Shown here: positions 52,790 to 64,000 of the stretch, piece after piece
How positions within the stretch are numbered: position 1 is the stretch's first letter
Layout: the number at the start of each line of letters is the position of its first letter
Origin: Bacillus sp. NTK074B
GTDB lineage: Bacteria; Bacillota; Bacilli; Bacillales; Bacillaceae_B
Length of the DNA stretch: 64,000 nt
Assembly (NCBI RefSeq): GCF_017303375.1
Contig: NZ_JAFKOH010000002.1
Coordinates: 310,001-374,000 of the forward strand
Direction: 5' to 3'
The notes under the pieces: generated by a model
Databases searched by the model: none
What the model saw: only the letters and a program-made list of their open reading frames with translations
Told to the model about the DNA's origin: nothing
Position numbers and translations under genes: made by a program

Positions 52790-54072
52790 TGTTCGTTTCC
52801 TCCTTCATTCCATACAAGAGATCCCTGATAAAAAGTTGCTTTCGGCCATCCTTTGCACTCCCACTCTTTAAATGGAGTGTTTTTCCCTTTTGATAAGAAT
52901 TCTGCAGGGTCGATCACTTTTTGTTCATTTAAATCCAAGAGCGTAAAATCCGCTTCTCCTCCTACTTCAAGTAGTCCAAACGGAAGGTTAAAGCTTGAAC
53001 ATGGTTTAATCGTCATCCAGTCGATTAACTGCTTCAGGGTAAAGATTCCTTTTTCCACAAAGTTGGTATAAAGCAACGGAAAGGCTGTCTCCAATCCAAC
53101 AATGCCGAAGGGTGCGAGTCGCATCCCTTCTGATTTTTCAGCTTCTGTATGCGGTGCATGATCAGTAGCGATAAAATCAATCGTTCCATCCAGTAATCCT
53201 TCTATCAAAGCCTGTTGGTCCTCTTTACCCCTAAGTGGCGGATTCATTTTGAAGTTGGGATCAAGTCCCGGAATATCGTCATCACTCAACAGTAGATGAT
53301 GGGGAGTTACTTCAGCAGTCACATTGATGCCGGCTTTCTTCGCGTCCCTTACCACCCTTACTGATTCTTTTGTTGAAATATGGCACACGTGATAATGGAC
53401 TCCTGCTGCCTCTGCCAGAAGCACATCCCTTGCGATATGTACGGCTTCGCATATGGAGGGGATCCCAGGCAGGTCATGCTCCTTTGAGAATAGCCCTTCA
53501 TGAACCGCCCCTCCATAAATCAATGTATTTTCTTCACAGTGGGCGACGATGGAGGCATCGATACTGGCTGCTATTTTCATCGCTTCAAACATCGTCCCAG
53601 CAGATTGTACCCCTACTCCATCATCGGTGAAGGCAAATGCCCCCTTTTTCTTTAAGGCAGGTATGTCATTGATGGTTTTTCCAATTTGACGTTCCGTAAT
53701 GGCGGCATATGGTAAGACCCTGACGTTGCCTGTGTTCATGATTTTATTATTTAGAGACTCGAGGTTTTCAACTGTATCAGGAACCGGTCTAGTATTCGGC
53801 ATAGCGGCAATGGTTGTGAATCCTCCCTTTGCAGCAGCATTTGTACCTGTTTCAATGGTTTCTTTATGTTCGCCGCCCGGTTCTCTTAAGTGGACATGTA
53901 AATCGACAAATCCCGGGGAAAGCAATAACCCTTCTGCTTGGAATTCCTGGTGATCTTTCCCTTTCAATTCTGGACCCATCTCGATGATTTTTGTATTTTC
54001 CACCTTGACATCCACGTTCTCAGAATCACCATTTTTTGTTAGAACACGTGCATTTCGGATGATCCACTTCAT
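52786..54072 (-). CDS. pyrC: Dihydroorotase
   Basis: Zinc enzyme that closes carbamoyl aspartate to dihydroorotate. It is a 428-residue type I enzyme with the metal ligands in [14 protein letters not shown] (His-x-His, about 59-61), AHCEEN, HVCHIST and ATDHAPHT (catalytic Asp near 304). It follows pyrB by 15 bases. Confidence 0.98.
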   Translation of the reverse strand: MKWIIRNARVLTKNGDSENVDVKVENTKIIEMGPELKGKDHQEFQAEGLLLSPGFVDLHVHLREPGGEHKETIETGTNAAAKGGFTTIAAMPNTRPVPDTVENLESLNNKIMNTGNVRVLPYAAITERQIGKTINDIPALKKKGAFAFTDDGVGVQSAGTMFEAMKIAASIDASIVAHCEENTLIYGGAVHEGLFSKEHDLPGIPSICEAVHIARDVLLAEAAGVHYHVCHISTKESVRVVRDAKKAGINVTAEVTPHHLLLSDDDIPGLDPNFKMNPPLRGKEDQQALIEGLLDGTIDFIATDHAPHTEAEKSEGMRLAPFGIVGLETAFPLLYTNFVEKGIFTLKQLIDWMTIKPCSSFNLPFGLLEVGGEADFTLLDLNEQKVIDPAEFLSKGKNTPFKEWECKGWPKATFYQGSLVWNEGGNEQ

Positions 54073-54087
54073 TTCAATTCCCCCTGG

Positions 54088-55118
<1,031 letters not shown>

Positions 55119-55126
55119 AGGTGGTT

Positions 55127-56455
55127 CTATGCAACGTCTTGCTTAGTATTCTCTTCTTGGAATAAATTGTTTTCTGCTTCACTTTCTTTCCTTCCCGGTA
55201 ATACCAGGTTCAGGAACACTCCTACGATCGCGGCAAGTGCCATACCGGATAAGGATACATTCTCGTTTATTTTCACAAATGCTCCTCCCACTCCGATAAC
55301 AAGGATGACACTTGAGATGACTAAATTCCGCTTGTTACCCAGGTCTACTTTATTATCAATCAGCATGCGGAGTCCGCTTGATGCGATGATTCCGAACAGG
55401 AGGATCGATACGCCCCCCATGACAGCTGATGGAATCGAGCCAATCAATGCCGTTATTTTCCCAATGAATCCGAACACGATGGCTAACATAGCTGCCCCAC
55501 CGATGACGAATACGCTGAATACCCGTGTAATGGCAAGGACACCGATGTTTTCACCATACGTTGTATTTGGAGGCCCACCCAGGAAGGATGCGATCATCGT
55601 CGCAACCCCGTCTCCAAGAATCGAGCGGTGCAGGCCAGGCTTTTCAATGAAATTCCGTCCTACGACCTTACTTAATACCATCTGATCCCCCGTATGCTCT
55701 GCCAGGGTTACCAGTGCAACCGGCACCATGATGGATACAATCTCCCAAGAAAAGCTCGGCGTGTAATGTACAAACGGGATAAAGAAGTCAGGCATTTGGA
55801 AGAAGGGTGCATCCAATACCTGTTGAAAATCCACCAGTCCCGCAAATACTGCAATGATATAGCCTCCGATAATACCAGCCAGGATCGGGACCATTCCTAG
55901 AAAGCCTTTGAAGTAAATCGAGCAGATGACTGTAATGGCCAATGTTGCAAGTGCGACCATTAAGTGCGTGTTGCTGTATACCAATTGCTCTGCTCCCGGA
56001 TTTTCATACATGGCCATATTCACAGCCGTTCCGGCAAGACCCAAACCGATGACCATGATGACGGGTCCTACAACAACCGGTGGCAGGATTCTAATCAGCC
56101 ATTTCAAGCCAAGCTTCGAGATGAGTAACGCGACGATACCGTAAACGATACCCGCAAGGAAGCTTCCCATCATGGCAGCTTCTGGACCTCCAAGGCTCTT
56201 GGCTGCAAGGATGGGTGCAATGAAAGCGAAAGATGATCCCAGGTAAGCAGGTATTCTTCCTTTAGTAATCAAGAGATAAGCGAGTGTCCCAAGCCCACTT
56301 GAAATCAAGGCGACCCCCGGACTCAAACCCACCAGAAATGGTACAAGTACGGTCGCTCCAAACATGGCGAATAAATGTTGTATGCTCAGGGTGACCCATT
56401 TTCCTATATTCGGTACTTCTTCTACATCTAATACGATATCTTGTTTTTGATTCAT
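55127..56455 (-). CDS. uraA: Uracil permease
   Basis: Uracil:proton symporter of the nucleobase-cation symporter 2 family (PyrP in Bacillus). The ATG at 56455 (MNQKQDIVLDVEEVPNIGKW) has GAGGAGG 8 bases before it; the frame upstream of it runs through the attenuator and is not coding. The 442 residues have about 12 to 14 membrane segments, with family motifs TVLVPFLVGLSPGVALIS, FIAPILAAKSLGG and the substrate-site region VTLAEHTGDQM. It lies between two attenuators. Confidence 0.97.
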   Translation of the reverse strand: MNQKQDIVLDVEEVPNIGKWVTLSIQHLFAMFGATVLVPFLVGLSPGVALISSGLGTLAYLLITKGRIPAYLGSSFAFIAPILAAKSLGGPEAAMMGSFLAGIVYGIVALLISKLGLKWLIRILPPVVVGPVIMVIGLGLAGTAVNMAMYENPGAEQLVYSNTHLMVALATLAITVICSIYFKGFLGMVPILAGIIGGYIIAVFAGLVDFQQVLDAPFFQMPDFFIPFVHYTPSFSWEIVSIMVPVALVTLAEHTGDQMVLSKVVGRNFIEKPGLHRSILGDGVATMIASFLGGPPNTTYGENIGVLAITRVFSVFVIGGAAMLAIVFGFIGKITALIGSIPSAVMGGVSILLFGIIASSGLRMLIDNKVDLGNKRNLVISSVILVIGVGGAFVKINENVSLSGMALAAIVGVFLNLVLPGRKESEAENNLFQEENTKQDVA

Positions 56456-56491
56456 ATCTGTTTCCTCCTCTGATACCCATTTTTCCCCATT

Positions 56492-56600
56492 AAAAAACCC
56501 TCTTTGTCCTAAAGAGGGCACAAAGAGGGTACAAGAAGGCCAGTTTCCACCTTCAAATCCCATCCTTTGTCAGCCTCACTGGACCGCTCTTAAAAGGACT
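56492..56600 (-). promoter_or_regulatory. PyrR attenuator upstream of uraA
   Basis: The PyrR binding loop GGTCCAGTGAGGCTGACAAA (minus strand, about 56566-56585) lies upstream of a terminator in which CCCTCTTT and AAAGAGGG (56498-56518) pair, followed by TTTTTTA. An alternative pairing partner (ACCCTCTTTGTG) for the antiterminator lies between. Confidence 0.9.
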
Positions 56601-56604
56601 TCCT

Positions 56605-57150
<546 letters not shown>

Positions 57151-57182
57151 TTACAGCCACCTCGCTTTCTAATTATCCACAT

Positions 57183-57313
57183 AAAAAATCCCTCTCACCG
57201 CTATAGATGAGAGGGCAGATTTATCGTTATAATCCATTGCACACCAATAGAATTGGTCATACATTGCTCCTTCTCAGCCTCACGGGACCGTATTAAAGGT
57301 TACTTATTCAATT
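57183..57313 (-). promoter_or_regulatory. PyrR attenuator upstream of pyrR
   Basis: The PyrR binding loop GGTCCCGTGAGGCTGAGAAG (minus strand, about 57271-57290) is followed by a terminator in which CCCTCTCA and TGAGAGGG (57190-57215) pair, then TTTTTTA. A region between them can pair alternatively as the antiterminator. Confidence 0.9.
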
Positions 57314-57319
57314 AATTAC

Positions 57320-57348
57320 ATCATAAAGGTCACGTCGAAATTTGTCAA
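57320..57348 (-). promoter_or_regulatory. Sigma-A promoter of the pyr operon
   Basis: TTGACA (57343-57348) and TATGAT (57320-57325) on the minus strand, exactly 17 bases apart. The -35 box overlaps the last codons of rluD. Confidence 0.85.
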
Positions 57349-58256
57349 TGGTTATTTTCAAGATGGTTGATCAATTTTGTGAATTCTTCCGGTAACTTTG
57401 CATGGAACTCCATATATTCTTCCGTTCTTGGATGAACAAAGCCAAGTACTCCTGCATGAAGGGCCTGTCCATCAATACTTAACGTCTTACGGGGACCATA
57501 TTTCGGATCTCCAGCAAGCGGAAAGCCGATGTACTTCATATGCACCCTGATTTGATGGGTTCTTCCTGTTTCCAATTCACATTCAACGAGCGTAAAATCC
57601 TTATATCGGTCCAACACTTTGAAATGGGTGACCGCTTGTTTTCCATTATCTACGACAGCCATACTCTGGCGATCTTTAGGGTCTCTTCCGATTGGAGCAT
57701 CTATCGTTCCATATTCGTGTGGGATCAAGCCATGTACAATGGCCGTATATTTCCTGGTTACAGACTTTTCTACTAACTGGTTTACAAGATGTTCATGGGC
57801 CATATCATTCTTGGCTACCATGAGTAAACCGGATGTGTCCTTGTCAATTCTATGGACGATGCCCGGTCTTAAAATTCCATTGATGCCTGAAAGATCCTTA
57901 CAATGATACATCAATCCATTTACCATTGTCCCCGAATAATGTCCAGGAGCGGGATGGACGACCATCCCTTTCGGCTTGTTCACGACGATAACATCTCCAT
58001 CTTCATATGCAATATCCAGGTGTAAATTTTCAGGCTCTACATCCAATTCTTCCGGTTCCGGAATTGAAACCGTGATCACGGCGTTCAAAGTGCACTTCAA
58101 GTTTGGCTTGACACTTTCATCATTCACTTTGATATGACCGTCCTTAATCCATTGCTGGACCTGGGACCGTGACCATTCCTTATTCAATTGACTAACGACC
58201 TTATCAATTCGTTCTCCCTGTTCTTCTTCAAGTATGCTGTGCTGAATTACTTCCAT
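57345..58256 (-). CDS. ylyB: Ribosomal large subunit pseudouridine synthase, RluD type (YlyB)
   Basis: Isomerises uridine to pseudouridine in 23S rRNA. The 303 residues have an N-terminal S4 domain (about 13-75), then the RluA-type catalytic domain with [17 protein letters not shown] (catalytic Asp near 140) and [26 protein letters not shown]. Its 5' end overlaps the lspA end by 29 bases. Confidence 0.95.
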   Translation of the reverse strand: MEVIQHSILEEEQGERIDKVVSQLNKEWSRSQVQQWIKDGHIKVNDESVKPNLKCTLNAVITVSIPEPEELDVEPENLHLDIAYEDGDVIVVNKPKGMVVHPAPGHYSGTMVNGLMYHCKDLSGINGILRPGIVHRIDKDTSGLLMVAKNDMAHEHLVNQLVEKSVTRKYTAIVHGLIPHEYGTIDAPIGRDPKDRQSMAVVDNGKQAVTHFKVLDRYKDFTLVECELETGRTHQIRVHMKYIGFPLAGDPKYGPRKTLSIDGQALHAGVLGFVHPRTEEYMEFHAKLPEEFTKLINHLENNH

Positions 58257-58722
58257 TTTTGTTCTCCTTCTTTGCTTTTCGTTCGTCTAAATACATGTAA
58301 ATGAGTAACAATGCCACTCCAATGGTTAATGCTGCATCGGCAATATTAAAAATCGGAAAATCATAGGAAAAAATGTATGTATTTAAGAAATCGACCACTT
58401 CTTTTCTAAAGACACGATCAATAAAGTTTCCAATTGCTCCACCAAGCATAAAAGCGAGGCTCAGACTAAACAACGGATGCCCCTTTGCATGGACTTGCAT
58501 ATAATACACGATACCTACAATTACAACTAATGTAATAATATAAAAAAACCACATTTGTCCTTGGAGGATTCCCCATGCTGCACCTTGATTCCGATGAGAA
58601 GTAAGATAAAAGACATTATTTATTATTGATATGCTTTCTCCCTCGGTCATTTGTCTCACTACCAACCATTTTGTTAATTGATCCAATCCAATAACAATCA
58701 AAGCCACTAAATAATAATACAC
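58228..58722 (-). CDS. lspA: Lipoprotein signal peptidase LspA
   Basis: Aspartyl protease in the membrane that cuts prolipoprotein signal peptides after lipidation. The 164 residues have four membrane segments and the conserved [29 protein letters not shown] (first catalytic Asp) and [15 protein letters not shown] (second catalytic Asp). The C-terminal tail is lysine-rich. Confidence 0.97.
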   Translation of the reverse strand: MYYYLVALIVIGLDQLTKWLVVRQMTEGESISIINNVFYLTSHRNQGAAWGILQGQMWFFYIITLVVIVGIVYYMQVHAKGHPLFSLSLAFMLGGAIGNFIDRVFRKEVVDFLNTYIFSYDFPIFNIADAALTIGVALLLIYMYLDERKAKKENKNGSNSAQHT

Positions 58723-58828
58723 AAAGGCAACCTCCGAACATCGTTAATTGATTACCTTTGCATTTTAGCATAAAAGGGGAAATAAAGACACTGAAACTAG
58801 AGGTGATTGGTGGAAACATGAGAGAAAA

Positions 58829-59110
58829 TCAGGAGTAGGATGAAATCTTCCCAAACCTCCTCCAGTCTAAAGCATTTTGAATCGATGTACAGGTTGGATT
58901 CATCAGCATGAAATCAAAAGGAATTTCTTCGCCGCTCATTTCACAATATCCATATTCATTATCCCGGAAACGAACCAAAGCTTGTTTCACCTCTGTAATT
59001 TCCTCTTCTATATATTTCTGAATTAAAGGATGTTGAGATTGACTTGCCTCAAGTTCCTGCAAGGATGTCTTCAGCTCTTCTACAATGGATGTGTATCGGT
59101 CATATGTCAT
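58829..59110 (-). CDS. ylyA: YlyA-like DksA/TraR-family protein with a degraded zinc finger
   Basis: A 93-residue protein (ATG at 59110, MTYDRYTSIVEEL, with GGAGGG 7 bases upstream). Residues 1-52 form a helical coiled-coil-like arm. The C-terminal part, YGYCEMSGEEIPFDFMLMNP followed by TCTSIQN, lines up with the DksA/TraR zinc finger (CxxC...CxxC), but only the first cysteine is in place: the second is Ser and the last pair is gone. In B. subtilis YlyA, at this locus, is reported to bind RNA polymerase and tune forespore sigma-G genes. That this gene does the same is inferred from position and fold. Confidence 0.8.
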   Translation of the reverse strand: MTYDRYTSIVEELKTSLQELEASQSQHPLIQKYIEEEITEVKQALVRFRDNEYGYCEMSGEEIPFDFMLMNPTCTSIQNALDWRRFGKISSYS

Positions 59111-59127
59111 CTTGATCCCTCCACTTA

Positions 59128-59156
59128 TAGTATGGAGGAAATGGCCATGAATATTG
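59128..59156 (-). promoter_or_regulatory. Candidate sigma-G promoter of the ylyA-like gene
   Basis: CATACTA (59128-59134) on the minus strand fits the sigma-G -10 pattern CATWHTA exactly, and CAATA (59152-59156), 17 bases upstream, matches the -35 pattern GHATR at four of five positions. Transcription would start just before the ribosome binding site. Confidence 0.4.
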
Positions 59157-59206
59157 TGTTGCAAGATATAGCAATTATGGAATTTGAATGCGGGCGTATA
59201 AGACAT

Positions 59207-59244
59207 AAAAAAGGTGACCGGCCAAATTGACAGGTCACCTTTTC
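59207..59244 (-). terminator. Terminator after ileS
   Basis: A perfect 11-base stem AAAAGGTGACC/GGTCACCTTTT, followed by TTATGTC on the minus strand. Confidence 0.85.
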
Positions 59245-59245
59245 G

Positions 59246-62017
59246 TTACGTCAAGTGAGAGTAGCTTTCTTTCACAACAGACGCACATCGTGTGCATAGA
59301 GTTGGATGATCTTTATCCTCGCCAACTATTGTAGTGACGATCCAGCAGCGGTCACATGTTTCACCATCGGCTTTTTCGACAACGATGTTGTTTTCACCAA
59401 GATTCAAGGCATCATCCGGGGCTTCATTTACCGCTCCACCTATTTCAAAGGCAGACACGATAAACAACTGCTTTAAGTCTTCTTTAATGGAGTCCAGTAA
59501 GCTTTTTGTTTCATCATTCACGTAAAGTGTTACTTTAGCCGTTAACGATTTCCCGATGATTTTCTGGTTACGAGCTTCCTCCAGGGCCTTTAATACATCA
59601 TCTCTTAATTCGAGGAATGCACTCCATTTTTTCTTCAATTCATCAGCATCTGCGAATGTTTGCACTTCAGGCATATCTGTCAGTTGAACACTTTCTCCCT
59701 CAGCACCCGGGATATACCCCCAAACTTCATCTGCAGTGTGAGAAAGGATCGGAGACATAAGTTTCGTAAGAGCCACCAGACATTCATACAGTACAGTCTG
59801 TATTGCACGTCGTTCGTAATGATTTTCCGACTCGATATAAAGAACATCCTTCGCAAAATCAAGGTAGAATGAGCTTAAGTCCAAGGTACAGAAATTATTG
59901 ACTGCGTGATAAATGCTGGCAAATTCATACTTATCATAAGAATTTTTCACGTTTTTTACGAGGTCATTCAGCTTCACAAGCATGAATTGATCGACTTCTC
60001 TTAGCTGATCGAAGGATACGGCATTGGATTTAGGATCAAAGTCAGAAAGATTCCCCAATAAGAAACGGAATGTATTACGGATCTTGCGGTAAACTTCAGC
60101 TACCTGCTTTAGAATAGGATCTGATACACGTACATCCGCCTGATAATCCACAGATGCAACCCAGAGGCGCAGAATGTCGGCACCAAGCTGTTTCATGACT
60201 TTCTCAGGAACCATGACATTGCCTAGTGATTTACTCATTTTCCTTCCATCACCATCCAGTGCGAATCCGTGACTCAATACTCCTTTATATGGAGCTTTTC
60301 CTGTTACGGCTACACTCGTCGTTAAAGATGAGTTGAACCACCCACGATATTGATCAGAGCCCTCTAAATAAAGATCTGCCGGACGTTGAAGATCATCTCG
60401 TTCCTCAAGGACTGCCTGATGAGAAGAACCTGAGTCAAACCACACATCCATGATATCCTGTTCTTTTGTGAACGTCCCATTCGGGCTGCCTTCATGAGTA
60501 AATCCTTCAGGTAGAAGGGCTTTCGCTTCTTTCTCAAACCAGATATTCGACCCGTGTTCACGGAAGAGATTAGACACATGATCAATCGTTTCATCTGTAA
60601 TGATTTCCTGACCATTTTCAGCATAGAATACCGGAATCGGCACCCCCCATGCACGTTGACGGGAAATACACCAGTCACCACGGTCTCTGACCATGTTGTA
60701 GAGGCGTGTTTCGCCCCATGCCGGAATCCATTTCGTTTCATTTACCGCTTCTAATAATTCTTTACGGAATTTATCAATAGATGCAAACCACTGGGCGGTT
60801 GCTCTGAAAATAACCGGCTTCTTTGTACGCCAATCATGTGGATAGGAGTGAGTAATGAAGTTTAACTTGAGCAATGCCCCCAATTCCTGAAGCTTCTCAG
60901 TGATCGGCTTATTGGCTTTGTCATAAAATAACCCTTCAAATCCAGGCGCTTCCGAAGTCATAACCCCTTTATCGTCTACAGGACATAACACGTCAAGGCC
61001 ATATTTCTTCCCTACAAGGAAATCATCCTCACCATGCCCTGGAGCTGTATGAACACAACCTGTACCTGAATCGGTGGTAACATGCTCACCAAGGACGACA
61101 AGTGATTCACGGTCGTATAGCGGGTGTTTTGCAACGATACGCTCAAGCTCGGCACCCTTTACCTTTTTGGATACAGAATAGTCTTCCCACTCTAGATTCT
61201 TTGCTACCTCTTCAAGTAAATCTTCTGCTACTACATAGCTGTTTCCCTTCACATTTACAACGACATAGCTAAGATCAGCATGAACCGCGATTCCAAGATT
61301 GGCAGGAATCGTCCAAGGAGTTGTCGTCCAGATAACGAGCTGGGTTCCTTCCTTCAGGACACCCTTTCCTTCTGTGACGGCAAATCCAACATAAATGGAC
61401 GGGGAACGCTTATCCTGATATTCGATCTCTGCTTCAGCAAGTGCTGATTCACTTGATGGTGACCAATAGACCGGCTTCTTCCCTTTATAGATGTATCCCT
61501 TTTTCGCCATATCTCCGAACACTTTGATCTGCTGGGCTTCGTATTCAGGTCTTAGTGTAATATATGGATTATCCCAATCGCCTCGAACCCCTAATTGCTT
61601 GAATTGCTTACGTTGGTTATCCACCTGCTCATATGCATATTCCTCACATAATTTACGGAATTCTGCAACAGTCATTTCTTTGCGCTTTACGCCTTTATTT
61701 GTTAAGGCCTGCTCAATCGGCAATCCATGTGTATCCCAACCCGGAACATACGGTGCGTGGTATCCGTTCATGGATTTATATCGAACGATGAAGTCCTTAA
61801 GGACCTTATTCAGCGCGTGACCCATATGAATGTTACCATTCGCATATGGAGGTCCGTCATGAAGGATGAATAAAGGACGATCACTCGTTCTTTCCTGGAC
61901 TTGTTGATAAATGTTCATTTCTTCCCATTTCTTCTGTGTATCCGGCTCTCGTTTCGGCAAATTCCCTCTCATCGGGAATTCCGTTTTCGGCATTAATAAT
62001 GTATCTTTATAATCCAT
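59246..62017 (-). CDS. ileS: Isoleucyl-tRNA synthetase
   Basis: Charges tRNA-Ile and edits valine. The 923 residues have the class I HIGH motif as HMGH in [17 protein letters not shown] (about 56-72), the editing domain (about 200-400, with [10 protein letters not shown]), the KMSKSLGNV loop near 595 and C-terminal zinc cysteines in CDRCWIV and CTRCASVV. The N-terminal extension [20 protein letters not shown] is the short bacterial form. Expression is controlled by the T-box upstream. Confidence 0.99.
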   Translation of the reverse strand: MDYKDTLLMPKTEFPMRGNLPKREPDTQKKWEEMNIYQQVQERTSDRPLFILHDGPPYANGNIHMGHALNKVLKDFIVRYKSMNGYHAPYVPGWDTHGLPIEQALTNKGVKRKEMTVAEFRKLCEEYAYEQVDNQRKQFKQLGVRGDWDNPYITLRPEYEAQQIKVFGDMAKKGYIYKGKKPVYWSPSSESALAEAEIEYQDKRSPSIYVGFAVTEGKGVLKEGTQLVIWTTTPWTIPANLGIAVHADLSYVVVNVKGNSYVVAEDLLEEVAKNLEWEDYSVSKKVKGAELERIVAKHPLYDRESLVVLGEHVTTDSGTGCVHTAPGHGEDDFLVGKKYGLDVLCPVDDKGVMTSEAPGFEGLFYDKANKPITEKLQELGALLKLNFITHSYPHDWRTKKPVIFRATAQWFASIDKFRKELLEAVNETKWIPAWGETRLYNMVRDRGDWCISRQRAWGVPIPVFYAENGQEIITDETIDHVSNLFREHGSNIWFEKEAKALLPEGFTHEGSPNGTFTKEQDIMDVWFDSGSSHQAVLEERDDLQRPADLYLEGSDQYRGWFNSSLTTSVAVTGKAPYKGVLSHGFALDGDGRKMSKSLGNVMVPEKVMKQLGADILRLWVASVDYQADVRVSDPILKQVAEVYRKIRNTFRFLLGNLSDFDPKSNAVSFDQLREVDQFMLVKLNDLVKNVKNSYDKYEFASIYHAVNNFCTLDLSSFYLDFAKDVLYIESENHYERRAIQTVLYECLVALTKLMSPILSHTADEVWGYIPGAEGESVQLTDMPEVQTFADADELKKKWSAFLELRDDVLKALEEARNQKIIGKSLTAKVTLYVNDETKSLLDSIKEDLKQLFIVSAFEIGGAVNEAPDDALNLGENNIVVEKADGETCDRCWIVTTIVGEDKDHPTLCTRCASVVKESYSHLT

Positions 62018-62116
62018 GAAACTCTTCCTCCTATATCGTTCATCTTTATTGCCATCATTTCTAAATCTTTCGCGTCTTAATCAGAACGGGTGCACTTCCT
62101 TATATTTATATTAAAA

Positions 62117-62391
62117 TAAAAAAAGCTTACTCATCCCTGGAAAAAGGGACGAGAAAGCTTTCCCGCGGTACCACCCTCATAAAGACCATATAAGATCTTC
62201 ACTCGTTAAGATTCGTAACGTGAATAATTCGCTAATCATTACTCTTCTAACCGAATTTCATGAGAAGGGCTCGAGGGTGATATTCCGCACTCTTTTCCTT
62301 ATCGGGCTCACACCGTCCCCGACTCGCTAGAAAGGATTTATTTAATAAGAACGTACTGTCCCTGTCTTAACCTCTGACAATTAAGAATGTG
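62117..62391 (-). promoter_or_regulatory. T-box leader of ileS (isoleucine)
   Basis: The T-box sequence AGGGTGGTACCGCGGG lies at 62162-62177 (minus strand). Upstream is stem I with GGTGTGAGCC and the specifier segment GGAATATCACCC, in which ATC (62279-62281) is an isoleucine codon. Downstream is the terminator (62117-62160: AGCTTTCTCGTCCCT with AGGGATGAGTAAGCT, then TTTTTTT). Uncharged tRNA-Ile would favour the antiterminator and raise ileS expression. The remaining bases to the ileS ATG (62018-62116) are AT-rich and carry the ribosome binding site. Confidence 0.95.
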
Positions 62392-62398
62392 TTGTTCA

Positions 62399-62428
62399 AT
62401 TATATGAAAATATTGCGCTTTTCGTCAA
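62399..62428 (-). promoter_or_regulatory. Sigma-A promoter of ileS
   Basis: TTGACG (62423-62428) and TATAAT (62399-62404) on the minus strand, 18 bases apart. The -35 box overlaps the divIVA stop codon region. Confidence 0.8.
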
Positions 62429-62949
62429 GACAATGTCTCTTCTTCTTTTAAGGTTTTTAAATCCGTAGCATCCAGATCGAATTCCATCAATTGATCCCAA
62501 TCATTTGTATCAAGAAGATCAAGCTGTGCTTCGATAAGCATTTTGAATCGTGTCCTGAACACTTTTGATTGTTTTTTGAGCTCTTCAATTTCAATGGCTA
62601 TCTTCCGTGCCTTGGACAATGATTCGTTCACGATTCGATCAGCATTCTTCTCTGCTTCTTTAATGATCAGCTTTGACTCTTTCATTGCATTTCTCTTGAC
62701 TTCTTCCCCTGCTTCTTGAGCAATGACGATTGATTTGTTCAACGTTTCCTCAATGTTGGTAAAATGACCTAAACGTTCATTCAAAGAGTTTAAACGTTCT
62801 TCCGTTTCTTTCTTCTCACGGATTAGAATTTCGTAATCTTTAATAATTTGATCTAAAAATTCATTGACCTCATCCTCATCATAACCACGAAAGCCACGAC
62901 TAAATTCTTTATTATGTATGTCTAATGGCGTTAAAGGCATGGGAGCCAC
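62425..62949 (-). CDS. divIVA: Cell division initiation protein DivIVA
   Basis: Pole and septum marker that binds curved membrane, positioning the Min system and chromosome-anchoring factors. The 174 residues have the N-terminal lipid-binding segment PLTPLDIHNKEFSRGFRGYDEDEVNEFLDQIIKDYE (in part), with the exposed Phe and Arg residues, and a long coiled coil (about 30-160). The ATG at 62949 has TGGAGGTGG upstream; a TATAAT box at 62977-62982 without a good -35 may be its own promoter. Confidence 0.98.
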   Translation of the reverse strand: MAPMPLTPLDIHNKEFSRGFRGYDEDEVNEFLDQIIKDYEILIREKKETEERLNSLNERLGHFTNIEETLNKSIVIAQEAGEEVKRNAMKESKLIIKEAEKNADRIVNESLSKARKIAIEIEELKKQSKVFRTRFKMLIEAQLDLLDTNDWDQLMEFDLDATDLKTLKEEETLS

Positions 62950-63029
62950 CTCCAGTACTTGGTGAATTACATATTTATTATAACTAAAATTTCGACAGTA
63001 TGAGGGGGAATTCCTTTATTTTTCAGAAA

Positions 63030-63800
63030 TTATTTCAGTATTCCAACAGAAATTCGCCATTTATCCCGTTTTGTTCTGCCTTCAATGGACAGCAACTTAC
63101 TTCTTCCGTATCCTCTTGCGGATAAAACATCTGAAGCTTCCACATCGAAAGACGGATTTTCAACGGTTTTCCAGTTCACTTTCACATGACCGCTTTTAAT
63201 CAATGTTTGAGCCTTTTGGCGGGAATCATTGTAGATTGCAGCGAGTACGACGTCAAGTCTTAATGAACTGACAGTCGTTGTCTTTTCCTGCCACTCTTCC
63301 TGACTCTTCATTTTTTCATGCAATGGTATATCCTTTAAAGATACCTTGGCTTTTCCAATTTGGGTGAGTTCCATGCGAACGTAGTCTGAGATTTCATCTG
63401 CAAGCAACAAATGAATGGTCTCTTCCCCGGTCACAATATCCCCGAATTTATCCCGCTTTAATCCAAGAGACATAAGGGTCCCTAATACCTGTCTATGTTC
63501 TATTGTAACAAACTTCGATGGATACTGTATTTCAAATGCCCTTATACCAAAATCTTCTTCCTCCGGTTGGAAATAGGAGGGATATATAAATGCTCGTTTC
63601 CGTTCTGAATCTTCCGGAGAGAAGGAAAGCATGATTTCATCGTTATTTCCTACAATCGACTCGACAATATGCTGTTGCCTTGGGTCCAAAAAATCCGTCA
63701 ATTTCGGTGCATATTGTTGTTCCACAGAGTCCTTCCATTCTAAAACAGCATCTACAAACTCTTTTTCATCGGGTCTAAAGTGTTGATAAATGGAAGACAA
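63030..63800 (-). CDS. ylmH: YlmH, S4-domain RNA-binding protein
   Basis: A 256-residue protein with an N-terminal globular domain and a C-terminal S4 domain (about 180-245: VSSLRLDVVLAAIYNDSRQKAQTLIKSGHVKVNWK). Relatives are linked to division in cyanobacteria and streptococci, and B. subtilis YlmH has been tied to ribosome quality control; I do not know which role applies here. ATG at 63800, with GGAGG about 6 to 8 bases upstream. Confidence 0.92.
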   Translation of the reverse strand: MSSIYQHFRPDEKEFVDAVLEWKDSVEQQYAPKLTDFLDPRQQHIVESIVGNNDEIMLSFSPEDSERKRAFIYPSYFQPEEEDFGIRAFEIQYPSKFVTIEHRQVLGTLMSLGLKRDKFGDIVTGEETIHLLLADEISDYVRMELTQIGKAKVSLKDIPLHEKMKSQEEWQEKTTTVSSLRLDVVLAAIYNDSRQKAQTLIKSGHVKVNWKTVENPSFDVEASDVLSARGYGRSKLLSIEGRTKRDKWRISVGILK

Positions 63801-63831
63801 GAGTTCAACACCTCCTTGATTATTACAGAAT

Positions 63832-63869
63832 AAAAGGACTGAAACGGATTGACCGGTTTCAGTCCTTTA
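63832..63869 (-). terminator. Terminator between ylmG and ylmH
   Basis: AAAGGACTGAAAC pairs with GTTTCAGTCCTTT (perfect 13-base stem, 10-base loop), followed by TATTCTG on the minus strand. Its T run is short, so it may act only partly. Confidence 0.65.
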
Positions 63870-63885
63870 TGGGTCTAAGCTTCCA

Positions 63886-64000
63886 TTAAATAAGCCATCT
63901 AAATAATTGCGTTAAGCCTGATTGCGCCAGGTTTAACACAATGAATGCCACAATTGGTGAAATATCAATCATCCCGATTGATGGAACAATCCGTCTGAAT
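63886..64000 (-). CDS. ylmG: YlmG, YggT-family membrane protein, C-terminal part
   Basis: Only the last 37 codons are in the window, cut by its right edge. The translation ends FRRIVPSIGMIDISPIVAF then IVLNLAQSGLTQLFRWLI, typical of the YggT/YlmG C-terminus: the PxxGxxDxSPxVxF motif followed by a membrane segment. Function is unknown; it lies in the conserved ylm-div cluster. Confidence 0.9.
   Translation of the reverse strand, partial: FRRIVPSIGMIDISPIVAFIVLNLAQSGLTQLFRWLI

Overview
This window is core-genome DNA from a Gram-positive, endospore-forming member of the Bacillaceae. The evidence is the presence of SpoVM, DivIVA, a YlyA-like protein, PrkC/PrpC and FapR, the ylm-div-ileS-pyr and rnc-smc-ftsY gene orders known from Bacillus, strong AGGAGG-type ribosome binding sites, PyrR attenuators and an ileS T-box. 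Genus cannot be fixed from this sequence alone. Every confident gene but one (rqcH) lies on the minus strand, so the window reads biologically from right (64000) to left (1). I see no phage, insertion sequence, CRISPR array, tRNA or rRNA.

Right end, 64000-57345: ylmG (partial), ylmH and divIVA (division), then ileS under a T-box leader with an AUC specifier, a DksA/TraR-like gene with a degraded zinc finger (ylyA-like), lspA and the pseudouridine synthase rluD. 57350-45440 is the pyrimidine operon pyrR-uraA-pyrB-pyrC-carA-carB-pyrK-pyrD-pyrF-pyrE, with a sigma-A promoter, three PyrR attenuators and a terminator. The plus-strand rqcH lies next to it, divergent from the Ca-ATPase gene yloB.

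The middle, 40500-26300: yloC, remA, gmk, rpoZ, coaBC, priA, def, fmt, rsmB, prpC, prkC, rsgA, rpe, thiN and the 26-codon spoVM. This is a compact chain for nucleotide, cofactor, translation-start and ribosome-assembly functions, with a Ser/Thr phosphatase-kinase pair. rlmN, which sits between rsmB and prpC in B. subtilis, is not there. A 0.5-kb gene-free stretch between spoVM and rpmB carries a large palindromic repeat and a partial second copy.

The left part, 25800-1: rpmB, yloU (Asp23), fakA, sdaAB, sdaAA, recG, the FapR-regulated lipid block fapR-plsX-fabD-fabG-acpP, rnc-smc-ftsY, ylxM-ffh, rpsP-khpA, ylqD-rimM-trmD, rplS with an L19 leader, lepB, rbgA, rnhB, then ylqG-ylqH (resembling FliK and the FlhB C-terminal piece) and the start of sucC with a CcpA-type cre site over its promoter.

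I found no clear unknown multi-gene system. The observations most worth a second look are the palindromic repeat, the ylqG-ylqH pair, the hairpin just upstream of remA, the missing rlmN, and the YlyA-like protein that keeps only one zinc-finger cysteine position.
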